From contig NW_019091588.1 in assembly GCF_001949145.1 (NCBI RefSeq), forward strand, positions 7,009 through 37,993: 30,985 bases of DNA, read 5' to 3'. A program made the translations under genes and the position numbers. The stretch's first letter is position 1, and each line of letters begins with the position of its first letter. This DNA is from Acanthaster planci. Its lineage: Eukaryota > Echinodermata > Asteroidea > Valvatida > Acanthasteridae. Positions 22,201-28,775 of the stretch are shown one piece after another. The notes beneath the pieces are model-generated. The model made no database searches. It was not told the origin of the DNA and saw only the letters and a list, made by a program, of their open reading frames with translations.

Positions 22201-25200
22201 CGGACAGGTGGCCTTCATTGATGCCAGAGTTTTTCAGCCAGGCCTGCAGCCTTGTAAAAAGAGCCCAGATTGTTATGATTCTTTTGTTCCAGAAACTGAA
22301 CAGTGTGCTGCTGATCTCTTTTCAATGGGGCCAGATTAGCATGCAGCCATGCTGTGAGGCTCATTACTTCAGTGGTAGAGCGCTTTTGTCCCACCTGTGG
22401 TAATCCACTCACTTTAAATGCCCCAAACCCTGGTGTACTGTATCAAAACAAGGCTGGATTATCTCCACTATTGAGAGTGAAAAAATGTTGGTAATGCCCA
22501 GTCAGCTCAGTCTTTTGTGCCGAGCACAGTCTTTTGTTACAAGGCCCAACTCTTTTTTCCCAGTTTCAGGGGTCCCAGTTTCATGTATAAAGCCTAGGTA
22601 CTCGAAAACGCCTCGCCTGGCAGGAAGTGGTTAATTCAATTCATTTGAAATCTTGTTATTGAACAAGAACCTTTTCGTACCAACATGCTGTGGGAAGTTA
22701 TTTTTCTTTTATTGCAGTGTTTTGCATGGTACCCCAAGCAGTCATCTGATGATGTTATTGCATTGGGTCTGTCAAGTGGCAAAGTCATTCTGTCAGGCTT
22801 CTGTGTAGATTCCAGTGTGACTCAGGCTGGGTTAGTAGGAAAGGAATTTCCTCTCAAACACACTAAGATGTGCACCTGTCTGGCTTGGAATACAGTAGAA
22901 TCTAAATGGGTAGGTATTTAAGCAGCTTATGACTAGTACATGATGTATGCTTGGCTGTACTCTACAATCTACAGAAGCCTTAGAAGAACCTACTGAGAAA
23001 AATTCTTTGTCCATACCCAAGGCGCATTTGAGCTGCCTTCTCAATGTCGGCATTAATGCTGTTTTGCCTTGGGTAAAATTATGAAGCTTTTGTGTGGATG
23101 AATATGTTTTTATGTGACATGCTTTCCAGCATTGAAACCTTTGCCAAATGTTGGTATAATAGGTTCTTTTAAAGACACAGTTGTAACTGAGATGAAATCT
23201 TTCCAGATGTTGCCAACACTATGCAAACTTTCAGTACACAGATGCTAACTGTGTTACTTGTTACCCTACTTGACTTGGGGGAGGGCAATTTGACCTCCCA
23301 TGGAAAGTCTGCCCGCTTCTCTCAAACTGCTTCAAATATCAAGTTGTCCTTTCGTGAGTTGAAGTCTTGCACAACTTAAATACCAAATTTGCAAAAGTTG
23401 TACAAAGCATTTTCATGTCAAATGGCAATTAAGGGCCAAGGGTCATCATCCTAAAACTAAATTTTTTCATGCACTTGTGTATGAATGAATGTATCGTGCA
23501 AGTTTGTTGAGATACATTCTTTTTCTATCACGTTATATGTATTCCTTATTGTGAGTATCAGGGCCCAATTTCACTGAGCTGCTGAACAGTTAGCAGAAAA
23601 TTGTGCTAACTTTAGCAGAAAACTTTGCCAACCTTAAGCACTATTTCATGGTGGTGCGTGACGTGGTTGTTTTAACGGTTGCACGCACAGAGATTTTTAT
23701 TGTTATGGCACTAAATTGAAGCAAATTTTTCCTCCAACGTTTGCATGTCTTTGGTTGTGCTTACTGCTTACGGTCTCCATGAAATAGGTACATGTATGTG
23801 GAGTGTCTGTTAGCGTGAAATCATGTTAAGTAGTGCCATGAAATTTAGCCTAGTCCATCAGGTTTAACAGCTTATGAAAAAGTCAAACGATAAAATGTAA
23901 AGGAATGAAAAGCAATGAAAAACATAATGCATATAGACATGATAGAGTGTATGATTATATGCAGATTTCATGCATGAAATATACAAATGTAAACAAAGAA
24001 TATCTTATTTACATTATAATCCATGTCTGCTTCATTTCAAGTTACATGTACAGTAGTTGGGTACTGTTTTGCAAAAATGGAAAATAGGCATAAAATGCAA
24101 ACATGTATACTTCAATATCAATGTGCGCGCATAATTGCATGTAAAATAATAAACATGATATCACTTAATTCACTTATCTCAGACTCAAATGAGTGTACAG
24201 AGAGACAAAAAGTTAAGTTCATAACTCTTGCCTCAGCTGTTGCTTTATTGTTTAACCCTAACCCCCAAGGGTGTATGTAAAATCACATTGAATTGGAGGA
24301 TTTGGGACTGTTAGGGTTAAAAATATTGCCAGATACATGTACTAGTGTGTATGAGGGCAAACTGGCAAAATGCATTCTCATTGGGTCCATCCCCTTTGCT
24401 CACCAGTCCCAGCCATGATATACCGGTACATGTCGGGCACACCAGACCCACTATTATGTGTGCACATGCACACCAAACCGTGAAATAGGACACACCAGGC
24501 CCATCGTGCATGCTCCCAGGGCATACCAGACTATGAATTGGGGGTTTACACAAGACCTTGTCATATAGGTCTCTACAATGATACCCATGCTGGAGTATAC
24601 CTCAATCACCTAAATTGGCAAAACCAGGGCACAGACCCTCTGATATTTGAAATTTCATTGTAAAAGCAATTAAGGAACCTGTAATGAAAAAACAACACTG
24701 AACTGTTAAACATTGAGACAGAAAGAGTTCCCCTGCTTAATACTAAGAGCTACCTATATATGGTGAACCTCCAGGGTGCCATTGTTGTGCCTGTTAAACA
24801 AACATTTCTGGCAATGTACTAACTCTAAGATAATTGAAATAACTGTACTGGCCATTACGATAGTACATGTACATGCATATCTAGCAAAAACTGAAGTTGT
24901 GCTTGTCACTTTCCCACTAAAAATGCCTTCCCCCAACTGAACCAATGGGAGTAACAATCGGACCAGTCATCAAAGTTGCCTGATTTTAAAGAATTGAAAG
25001 AGAAGGTTGCAGAGAGAGACATTTTGACGTAAATAGATGTTTGTTATTATTGTATTGGCTTCCTAGAATAATATGGCAAACTTGTTTTGGATTAATTCAG
25101 TTTGTTCGGTTGAAGTGTACTTGAAGGCCAAAGTGGCATTGTAGTTTCGAGGACTGATGTCCCTGTATTACAAACATGTCACCTGTGTAGGCAGCAACAA

Positions 25201-28200
25201 GCTCTGACTGAAACCAATTTCTTTCAATTTTCGGAGCATGAACATTAAATAAGCCTCTATTTGCTTTATCTTTCATCTTAATTTAGCAAAGTGCAAGTTC
25301 TACTTCAGATTATCTTGAAAGGTACTGCCCAACTTAACATTCGCAACCTGATCAAGTTGAGAATTTGAAATATAAAGATGGGTGGTTATTACTCTCGAAT
25401 GGCATGAATACTCATCTTCACGTTTCAGTTAATCGATTTGCTTTAGAGCCTTGAACTAGTCTGCATTCGTGCCCTGACTTGTCCATAGTCATGGCCGGGC
25501 ATTATAGCAAATATAATGTACCATATGTATCGCTCAAAAGTGACCAAAGTGTGAAAAATGACAGCGCGATGGAAAATGAAGCAGATAATTGCACAAATCT
25601 TGGATAAAATGATGGTTAACATTTATAAAGTCCAACTTCATGATATTTAGCTAAGAAAATTCTGGAGCATTTGCTTAACCCCTTCGCTACGGTGGACTGC
25701 TACTACCGCACCGTTGTGTGAGAATTAGTACATACCACACATAGAGTCTATTCACCATGCAGCTGCTGGTTCAATAGGACCTGCTGCTGGACAAAGCCCT
25801 CCATTCAGGGCATACCACAGCCCAGCAGTCGCAGTCAAAATAATCCCGCTGTGAAGGGGTTAACCTTACCCCTTGGCATATAACCTGGGGTACAGGACTC
25901 AGTACAGGACTACAAAAGACTACGTACTGTACTAGTCTGAACCTGAAGGACCTAGTGCTACAAATTACTACTTGTGGCTGGGTCACTTCCATTGTTTACT
26001 CATACAGAGAACAATGCATTCATAGTGCTACGGAACTGTGTGGTACATTGTGTTATCTATTGTATTTCATGGCTTTATGGTATTGTGACAAAACCCGGGC
26101 TCTGTTTTGAAGACCGTGACAATCTGTAAGAATATGTTCGGCAGTCCAGAGGGTCCTAGGGCGATAATTCGTTTGGAGACTGTCTGTTGCCGCACGTAAC
26201 ACTGTTTCCAAAACGGACAATGTACAGGATAGACATGGACTGACAACTACATGTACTACATAAATAACAGGCACACCTACTCTTCTGAGTAAATCTCTTT
26301 TATTCCTTTTTAATTAGACTTGGTTGACCTTAATTAATGATCTATTAGGGCTGAAGAGCAAATGGAAAGGAGTTCCTAAAACAAAATGGATTTCCCAAGG
26401 GAAAGAGGTTCCTTTATGCCTTCATACTGGGAACTGTCGCCTGCCGCGGCTTTGTGTGAGGAGTAGTGAATCATGCAGCTGTGGTTTCAATAGGGCATGC
26501 TGCTGGACAGAGCTTTGCATACTAGGCATACTGCAGATCAGCAGTCGCGGTCAAAAGAATCCCGGCATAAAGGGGTTAAGGAAAGGGAATTCCTGAACCG
26601 CTTGCTGCCGGGTGCAGGTATCAATGTTGATGATGCTGGTCGGGGAAATTTATCATTTTTTTCTGTTTTCAAAATTCTTTAAAAATTCCTATCTTCATTT
26701 ACTGGACACTTACATGTACACCCACGCAAAGACCTGTCTGGTCTCCACTCTAGCATGACAGACAAAATCTATTGACGCCTGAGTATTTCAGCCAGGCCTG
26801 CAACCTTGTAAAAAGAGCCCAGATTGTGCAGTGTTATCTAACTTTCTTTTGTTCAAGAAAGCGTGCAGCGGTGCTGTGTGGCTTATCGCTGGTGGTGAAA
26901 CGCTTTTGTCCCCGGTGGTAATCCACTCGCTCTAAAGGCCCCAAACCGTGGTACACTGTTTCAAAACAAGGCTAGATTATCTCCACTTTTGAGTGAAAAA
27001 TGTCAGTAATGCCCAGCAGCCCGGTCTTTTGTTCAAAGTATGGTTGTTACAGGGCCCTGATCCCTTTGTCCGAGTTCGGAGACCCCAGCCACACATATAA
27101 AGCATACGTCTCCCGATCTGGAATCCCCGACAGGAAGTGGTTAAGGGAAGGGGAATAGATGACCCTCGTTGGTTCTCCTGAAGGCAGATATCAATCCTCC
27201 TTAGAGCTCCACCCTCCCGACCAGTGAAGCAGTTGTCAGTCCTCAGGATTTAAGGAATAATGAGTTAGACAGGGTTTCAAGGGATAAAGGGACTCCTAAG
27301 GGGATCGGATTCCTCAAGGGAAGGGAATAACTTAAAGGAATTGAATTCCTGCGACAACCCTCCTTGGTTCTCCTGAAGGCATATATAGATCTTCCTAAGA
27401 GTTGGGCCCTCCTGACCAGTAGGGAGTTGTCAGTCCTCAGGATTAAGGGTAATAAGTTGGAAAGGGGTTCAAGGAAAGGGAATTCCTTAAGGGAATTGAA
27501 TTCCTTAAGGGGATTAGATTCCTTAGGGGAAGGGAATTCCGAAGATGACGAAATGTCAACAAAACCTACTCTGTAACCATATTTTCTCCAAACACAACTT
27601 GACTAACAGATTTGGCAGGCTTAATAGTCAGGGAATCCTACAAATATCCTTATACATGTACTAAGAGTCTTTGGGTAAGTTCCAAATGAACAATAACCAG
27701 CCTATGTTGACATTCGACGCTAAGTCTTCAAATCGCAATTGTAGATAAGACATACGAGTCTTGATCAGAGAGTAATGAAGGATCTGAATTGTTCTATACT
27801 TGAAGAAATAACAAAACAAGCTTAACAAAATTAACCAGTACTTAAACAATCTCAATAGCAATTTAAAATACGAGCTAGACACTAACATGTCTGTGGCTTC
27901 AGCTTGCCCCAGTTGAAGTGTACTGAAGCTTAGTCGCCCAACTCTCGGTGTGCATGCTTTACATGTATAAACAAGTTTCTATAAATAGCACGCACCACAA
28001 GATGTATGGCCCACCAAGTCAAACAGAACTATGGAGTGCCAAAGAATACTTTCGTTACAGTATATCATTTTAATGTGTCCTTCATTTTACTCCTAAGTAG
28101 TAGTTTGTAGCATTTGGTGATATGAAGGGTTGAAAAGGATTTAGGTTTCTTCAGACAAGTCTTGTAGGTTTGTGCACAGGGCATCAAGTGTTGTCCGTAC

Positions 28201-28775
28201 ATTGTATATGGAACTCTTTTCTTTGTCATTTTAAAAAGTATTTTAAACCAATAATAGTTGGGTTTGGTCTGGAATAAAACCATCTCCAAGTGGTTACTAA
28301 TGCAGAATTCATGCACATCCACAACATGGTATTTGATCTTGGAAATGGGAGAAGAGGGGGGTTAGAAACCTGGAAATCTGATAGTAAATTTGGGACTCGA
28401 GTTGTAATCGGCTTTGCCCCACTTCATAGTTACATGTACATGGAGCTAAATCATTTGAGTATAGTCAGTGCAGAGGTACTGTTCACGTGTTTGTTGTGTG
28501 TCTATGCTCACCAAACATTGAGAATAGTCATTTGAAAGGTTAGCCAAAAGGGTGTTATAGTGATGTGTCTGGTATACATTTTAGTAAAGTTGTTGATAAG
28601 TATACAGTTTAATTCACATGCCAAATAAACTGTTGCACTTGAAGCTTTTATTGAAAATAAATACTTTTCAAGAATTTTTCTGCTTTAAAATATTTTCATT
28701 TACAGCTAGCTGCTGGTTTTGACAGATATCGAACTGATTACTGCATGGCAGTGTATGATGTTAATAGCCAAACAA
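7190..28775 (+). CDS. mios: MIOS (GATOR2 complex WD40 protein), 5' part of the gene
   Basis: The coding segments are 7190-7202, 19539-19759, 22718-22909 and 28706-28775, all with GT-AG boundaries. Exon-end phases are 1, 0, 0 and 1, and the frame stays open for 165 codons. Features shared with animal MIOS include an early W-S/A-P stretch before L-Y-x-V-E-S, the C-x-A-W-Y blade strand, a G-K-E-F-x-x-K-H motif, L-A-W-N and, across the third intron, W-L-A-A-G-x-D. These form the first blades of the N-terminal WD40 propeller. In the known family MIOS (875 residues in human) sits with WDR24, WDR59, SEH1L and SEC13 in GATOR2 at the lysosome and activates mTORC1 by opposing GATOR1. The remaining blades, the alpha-solenoid and the C-terminal zinc/RING region lie beyond the window. 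The three complete introns are about 12.3, 3.0 and 5.8 kb and full of transposons. Confidence 0.85.
7203..8930 (+). other. mios intron 1, left part, no gene seen
   Basis: A/T-rich intronic sequence with scattered TACATGTA words. The short ORFs at 7503-7727 and 8259-8507 show no recognisable domain, start context or splice structure. Confidence 0.6.
8938..9012. repeat. GAACCGAACC-type repeat remnant
   Basis: GAACCGAACCAAAAATTG and CGAACCGAACCGTAC lie within 45 bases, followed by GGTTGGTTCACACGTTCGG. The segment abuts the left edge of the Gypsy element. A related block of GAACC-type words lies at 19078-19330. Confidence 0.5.
9028..10031 (+). pseudogene. Gypsy reverse transcriptase (broken)
   Basis: The first part (about 9070-9260) holds the G-P-P-V ... 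R-R-L-A-P ... G-I-x-R-P-S-x-S-S-W motifs that precede the RT palm. The frame changes near 9255-9265. The second part carries D-Y-R, the F-S-K-I-D-L-A-x-x-Y-H-Q-I motif with the first catalytic Asp (about 9385), and Y-V-D-D at 9570-9581 with the catalytic Asp pair. In-frame stops occur at 9501-9503 and 9630-9632. The thumb/connection region (F-L-G-H, then R-Q-L-R-R-Y-L-G-L-x-N-F-Y-R-R-F) is open to 10031, where another break separates it from RNase H. The catalytic residues themselves survive; the reading frame does not. Confidence 0.9.
10033..10467 (+). pseudogene. Gypsy RNase H domain (broken)
   Basis: The frame differs from that of the RT. Visible motifs are [20 protein letters not shown]-x-R-E-L-L-A, V-Y-T-D-H-K and the terminal A-D-A-L-S-R, the usual RNase H to linker signature of Gypsy pol. 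Stops at 10177-10179 and 10201-10203 interrupt the middle. The first catalytic Asp region is lost at the frame break near 10030-10045. Confidence 0.88.
10568..11386 (+). pseudogene. Gypsy integrase (broken, first catalytic Asp changed)
   Basis: An H2C2 zinc-binding head can be followed (H-S-L-S-H-P-G near 10637-10657, then C-L-A-C near 10739-10750) and is interrupted by a stop at 10694-10696. The rve core has V-G-P-L-P near 10838, T-D-R-G-S-Q-F near 11010 and D-N-G-L-V-E-R-F near 11105. The position that is normally Asp before V-G-P is Asn here (AAT at 10832-10834), so the D-D-E triad reads N-D-E. A stop at 11072-11074 splits the core. Confidence 0.88.
11362..11757 (+). pseudogene. Gypsy pol C-terminal region
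   Basis: This segment is in a different frame from the integrase core and overlaps it by 25 bases. It shows the post-integrase signature of many animal Gypsy elements: H-V-W-A-R-V-D-S, then [11 protein letters not shown], then [10 protein letters not shown]. The end at TAA 11755-11757 lies about 57 bases before the LTR-like end, a normal distance. Confidence 0.85.
11806..12013 (+). repeat. Polypurine tract and 3' LTR-like end
   Basis: AGGGGAGG at 11806-11813 is a plausible polypurine tract, immediately followed by TGATGTAGTAG starting at 11815 as an LTR 5' end. GCTAATAAATTCTGC near 11953 offers a poly(A) signal. The right end is uncertain (CCCA near 12010-12013). With no second LTR in the window the boundary cannot be confirmed by comparison. 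Confidence 0.55.
12195..12720 (-). pseudogene. Helitron DUF6570-like region and acidic linker
   Basis: Minus strand from 12720: an L-I-A-L-P-K-G-G-Q start, then [20 protein letters not shown] and V-K-L-K-R-K-L-x-Y-K-G-Y. This is the pattern of the conserved segment upstream of the Helitron Rep. An in-frame stop follows at about 12550. An acidic linker rich in Asp, Glu and Ser (12350-12450) then leads to R-G-I-R-Y. A frameshift near 12310 separates this from [14 protein letters not shown] and a degraded E-G-N-S-L-L-S-V. The family call rests on recalled motifs, not on a profile search. Confidence 0.65.
12717..12835 (-). mobile_element. Fragment of the TTAACCACTT MITE inside the Helitron
   Basis: TTAACCACTACCTGCCGGGG at 12717-12736 and the next ~95 bases match the reverse complement of the right end of the copies at 22048-22634 and 26594-27144. 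Shared words include CCGAACTCGGACAAAGG, CAGGGCCCTGTAACA and AAAAGACCG. The match stops near 12835. Its left edge falls exactly where the Helitron coding sequence begins, so it interrupts or truncates that gene. Confidence 0.85.
12871..13260 (-). repeat. Tandem array: 50-bp units flanked by diverged 54-bp-type units
   Basis: Units starting at 12941, 12991, 13041 and 13091 are identical over 50 bases, and the unit at 13141 differs at two positions. To the left, the interval between equivalent positions 12871 and 12925 is 54 bases. That unit, read on the minus strand, encodes an 18-residue repeat ([18 protein letters not shown]). The 50-base unit aligns to it with 4 bases missing and a TAG stop. 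Diverged coding-type units continue to the right (13191-13440). There are no spacers, so this is a tandem repeat. Confidence 0.92.
13191..13672 (-). pseudogene. Basic KY(R/H)D repeat region of the Helitron protein
   Basis: Minus-strand frames show repeats of about 17-18 residues built on K-Y-(H/R/Q)-x-(D/N)-x-x-Y-(R/K)-x-(K), such as [12 protein letters not shown] and [12 protein letters not shown]. More diverged lysine-rich repeats lie further upstream (A-R-Q-K-Y-Q-N-K), with scattered Cys pairs. Frameshifts and stops occur between 13306 and 13440. The segment follows the OTU domain and precedes the DUF6570 part. A nucleic-acid-binding role is plausible from the charge, but is inference. Confidence 0.65.
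13711..14257 (-). pseudogene. OTU-type cysteine protease domain of the Helitron
   Basis: Minus strand: [17 protein letters not shown] is the classical OTU start, with the catalytic Cys at 14117-14119 and the Asp of G-D-G-N-C at 14126-14128. Directly after Phe the frame changes, and the next frame reads [21 protein letters not shown] strand follows near 13930, with a stop just before 13908. The last part has Y-T-F-D-D-V, then R-V-H-Y-D-V-V-L with the catalytic His at 13780-13782. All key residues are visible but the frame is broken at least twice. OTU enzymes cleave ubiquitin-like conjugates; the role in Helitrons is not established. Confidence 0.82.
14396..14668 (-). pseudogene. Linker between the two protease domains
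   Basis: An open minus-strand stretch starting just after the DSH domain ([12 protein letters not shown] near 14668) that runs toward the OTU domain. After TGA/TAA breaks, a second frame (14296-14478) continues. It is probably part of the same original protein, because the DSH family usually continues directly after this motif. No separate domain is recognised. Confidence 0.5.
14672..15140 (-). pseudogene. Papain-like protease relic with QC...DSH signature (UL36/C76-like fold?)
   Basis: Minus strand from about 15138: [11 protein letters not shown], then [10 protein letters not shown], with the candidate catalytic Cys at 15080-15082. After a frame break near 15020, pieces like N-E-L-Y-S-Y-L precede an open frame (14911-14672). 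That frame ends in Y-V-F-D-S-H-S-R, with D-S-H at 14690-14698. A Gln-Cys box followed by a hydrophobic-strand Asp-x-His is the layout of the herpesvirus large-tegument deubiquitinase family (peptidase C76), where Asp and His are two residues apart. I infer a distant member of that fold carried by the transposon, not a viral insertion. It lies about 0.4 kb upstream of the OTU domain in the same orientation. Confidence 0.6.
15136..15381 (-). pseudogene. Basic ORF upstream of the DSH protease
   Basis: 81 codons rich in Lys, Arg and Ser ([16 protein letters not shown], a nuclear-localisation-like cluster), ending just before the G-S-F-H-Q-G motif. The stop at 15136-15138 is separated from that motif by only a codon or so, so the two were probably one ORF. 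No domain is recognised. Confidence 0.5.
15521..15925 (-). pseudogene. Hypothetical ORF, N-terminal part of the Helitron protein
   Basis: 134 codons open on the minus strand with a Lys-rich beginning and a mixed later part (C-G-K-S-T-Y-S-Q-S, then Q-Q-M-C-T-L-K-Q-S). It is in line with, and upstream of, the protease domains. I recognise no family. It may be the variable N-terminal region of the transposon protein. Low complexity and breaks on both sides argue that it is not an independent gene. Confidence 0.4.
16000..16333 (-). pseudogene. Lys/Arg-rich ORFs at the start of the Helitron relic
   Basis: Two overlapping minus-strand frames (16151-16333 and 16000-16203) share the same basic character (R-R-R-R-Q-L-K, then [16 protein letters not shown]). 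A frameshift between them is likely. No domain is recognised. Confidence 0.4.
16479..16610 (-). repeat. Three ~42-45-bp units (GAHQAANPG-type)
   Basis: TGCCAGGA begins at 16481, 16523 and 16568, each followed by an AGC(C)TGGTGAGCCCC-like end; spacings are 42 and 45 bases, both multiples of 3. The minus strand reads S-G-A-H-Q-A-x-x-P-G repeats, open within 16497-16697. It may be coding repeats at the head of the Helitron ORF or a minisatellite. Confidence 0.7.
16700..19077 (+). other. mios intron 1, right part, no gene seen
   Basis: A/T-rich intron with small ORFs (17704-18039, 18648-18908) that show no recognisable domain. Around 18420-18640, phrases such as CTCAAATTTGGTATGCACAT and TTCAGACTTGGTATAGTAAT recur loosely and may belong to an old dispersed repeat. 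C-runs occur near 17083 and 17940. Confidence 0.5.
19078..19330. repeat. GGTTCCGG / CCGAACC-type repeat remnant
   Basis: GCTGGTTCCGGCTCCAGC, GTTAGAACCGGCTCCC, CCGAACCCGAACTGAACC and TTCCGAACCATGTCGAAACTG occur in a ~250-base block. The words resemble those at 8938-9012. An old transposon fragment is likely, but no ends are visible. Confidence 0.45.
19539..19759 (+). CDS. mios: mios exon 2 (first WD40 strands)
   Basis: The acceptor TTTTCCTACAG ends at 19538 and the donor GTAAGA starts at 19760. The 221 bases enter in phase 1 and leave in phase 0. They encode G-K-W-E-L-E-W-S-P, then D-V-F-L-A-F-S-S-D and L-N-L-Y-A-V-E-S, matching the opening of MIOS. A less conserved, Ser/Gln-rich loop follows. 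The ORF reading through the donor to 19846 is intronic. Confidence 0.85.
20395..20880. repeat. GACTTGTGACTTG-rich block
   Basis: Dozens of copies of GACTTG and TGACTTG, often as TGACTTGTGACTTGACTTG, with phrases like GACCAAATGACTTGTGACT recurring at 40-60 base intervals. GACTCGAGTCAGACTCGAGTCAC near 20428 is a palindromic pair. The 170-codon minus-strand frame across it (20493-21005) is rich in Ser, Lys and Gln and is a repeat translation. Confidence 0.8.
20881..22047 (+). other. mios intron 2, middle, no gene seen
   Basis: Continues with GAGACC/AGAAGTTT words to about 20950 and then ordinary A/T-rich intron with several TACATGTA clusters (21067, 21217, 21245, 21737). The ORF at 21429-21752 has no recognisable domain. 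Confidence 0.5.
22048..22634. mobile_element. TTAA-flanked MITE, copy A (~587 bp)
   Basis: The left end TTAACCACTTGCTGCCGGG (22048-22066) and the right end, which as reverse complement reads TTAACCACTTCCTGCCAGG, form terminal inverted repeats bounded by TTAA. The interior has no ORF of note. It shares long collinear stretches with copy B (for example ACCTTGTAAAAAGAGCCCAG and CAAAACAAGGCT). TTAA target duplication is the piggyBac habit, so a non-autonomous piggyBac-type element is the leading idea. Confidence 0.88.
22718..22909 (+). CDS. mios: mios exon 3 (WD40 blade)
   Basis: The acceptor TTTTATTGCAG ends at 22717 and the donor GTAGGT starts at 22910. The exon is 192 bases, phase 0 to phase 0. 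It encodes C-F-A-W-Y-P, then [11 protein letters not shown], the G-K-E-F-x-x-K-H motif that marks MIOS, and [11 protein letters not shown], which continues in the next exon as L-A-A-G. Confidence 0.9.
23561..23850. mobile_element. GGGCCCAATTTCA-type MITE-like element
   Basis: GGGCCCAATTTCACTGAGCT at 23561 faces an imperfect reverse complement, GGCTAAATTTCATGGCACTA, ending at 23850. The interior carries AGCAGAAAA repeats and ACTATTTCATGG / CTCCATGAAATAGG foldbacks. It has no coding capacity. The ends are imperfect, so the boundaries are approximate. Confidence 0.5.
23851..24250 (+). other. mios intron 3, A/T-rich, no gene seen
   Basis: No domain, splice-supported exon or clear repeat is seen other than TACATGTA words. 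Confidence 0.5.
24251..24321. mobile_element. 71-bp foldback with perfect 12-bp inverted ends
   Basis: TTTAACCCTAAC (24251-24262) and GTTAGGGTTAAA (24310-24321) are exact reverse complements and contain TTAA. The 47-base interior has no internal similarity. Inner bases CCCCCAAGGG do not extend the pairing. This could be a miniature TTAA element or a chance telomere-like pair. Confidence 0.55.
24322..25674 (+). other. mios intron 3, no gene seen
   Basis: 24350-24560 holds loosely repeated words (GGGCACACCAGACCC, GACACACCAGGCCC, GGGCATACCAGAC). The rest is plain intron. Confidence 0.45.
25675..25863. mobile_element. 189-bp TTAA MITE, family 2 copy 1
   Basis: TTAACCCCTTCGC at 25675 and GTGAAGGGGTTAA ending at 25863 are inverted repeats with one mismatch, bounded by TTAA. 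The interior has CATGCAGCTGCTGG, CTGCTGGACA and GCAGTCGCAGTCAAAA, all found in copy 2. Confidence 0.85.
26420..26579. mobile_element. 189-bp TTAA MITE, family 2 copy 2 (left end eroded)
   Basis: Shares CATGCAGCTG, TGCTGCTGGACA, GGCATACTGCAG and CAGCAGTCGCGGTCAAAA with copy 1 in the same order and orientation. It ends in AAAGGGGTTAA at 26579. The left end is diverged (CCTTCATACTGGGAACTG), so its start is approximate. Only 14 bases separate it from MITE copy B. Confidence 0.75.
26594..27144. mobile_element. TTAA-flanked MITE, copy B (~551 bp)
   Basis: The left end is TGAACCGCTTGCTGCCGGG (the first TTAA is mutated to TGAA) and the right end is CGACAGGAAGTGGTTAA. Collinear with copy A, including TTTCAGCCAGGCCTGCA, CTTGTAAAAAGAGCCCAG, CGCTTTTGTCCC and GGTAATCCACTCGC. 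The right 120 bases correspond to the fragment at 12717-12835. Confidence 0.87.
27171..27545. repeat. 194-bp tandem duplication rich in GGGAATTCC
   Basis: GGTTCTCCTGAAGGCA starts at 27171 and again at 27365. Later shared words are CCAGT, GTTGTCAGTCCTCAGGATT and AAGGG, showing two diverged tandem units. The ends are filled with AAGGGAATTCC and TTCCTTAAGGG palindromic words. Similar words at 26360-26415 (GGAGTTCCTAAAAC, TTCCCAAGGGAAAG) suggest that the TTAA elements sit within the same repeat. Confidence 0.7.
27560..28705 (+). other. mios intron 3, last part, no gene seen
   Basis: A/T-rich intron. Small ORFs on both strands have no recognisable domain. A polypyrimidine/AG acceptor at its end defines exon 4. 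Confidence 0.55.
28706..28775 (+). CDS. mios: mios exon 4 (WD40 blade, last exon in window)
   Basis: The acceptor TTCATTTACAG ends at 28705 and a GTGAGT donor starts at 28776. The 70 bases enter in phase 0 and leave in phase 1, encoding [12 protein letters not shown] then M-A-V-Y-D-V-N-S. The L-A-A-G-x-D-x-x-R-x-D motif is shared with MIOS proteins. No following exon can be recognised before 30985. Confidence 0.85.

Noticed and set aside
23014-23075. Inverted repeat TACCCAAGGC / GCCTTGGGTA
   Set aside because: Perfect, but only 10 bases with a 42-base loop and no other support. Expected by chance at this window size.
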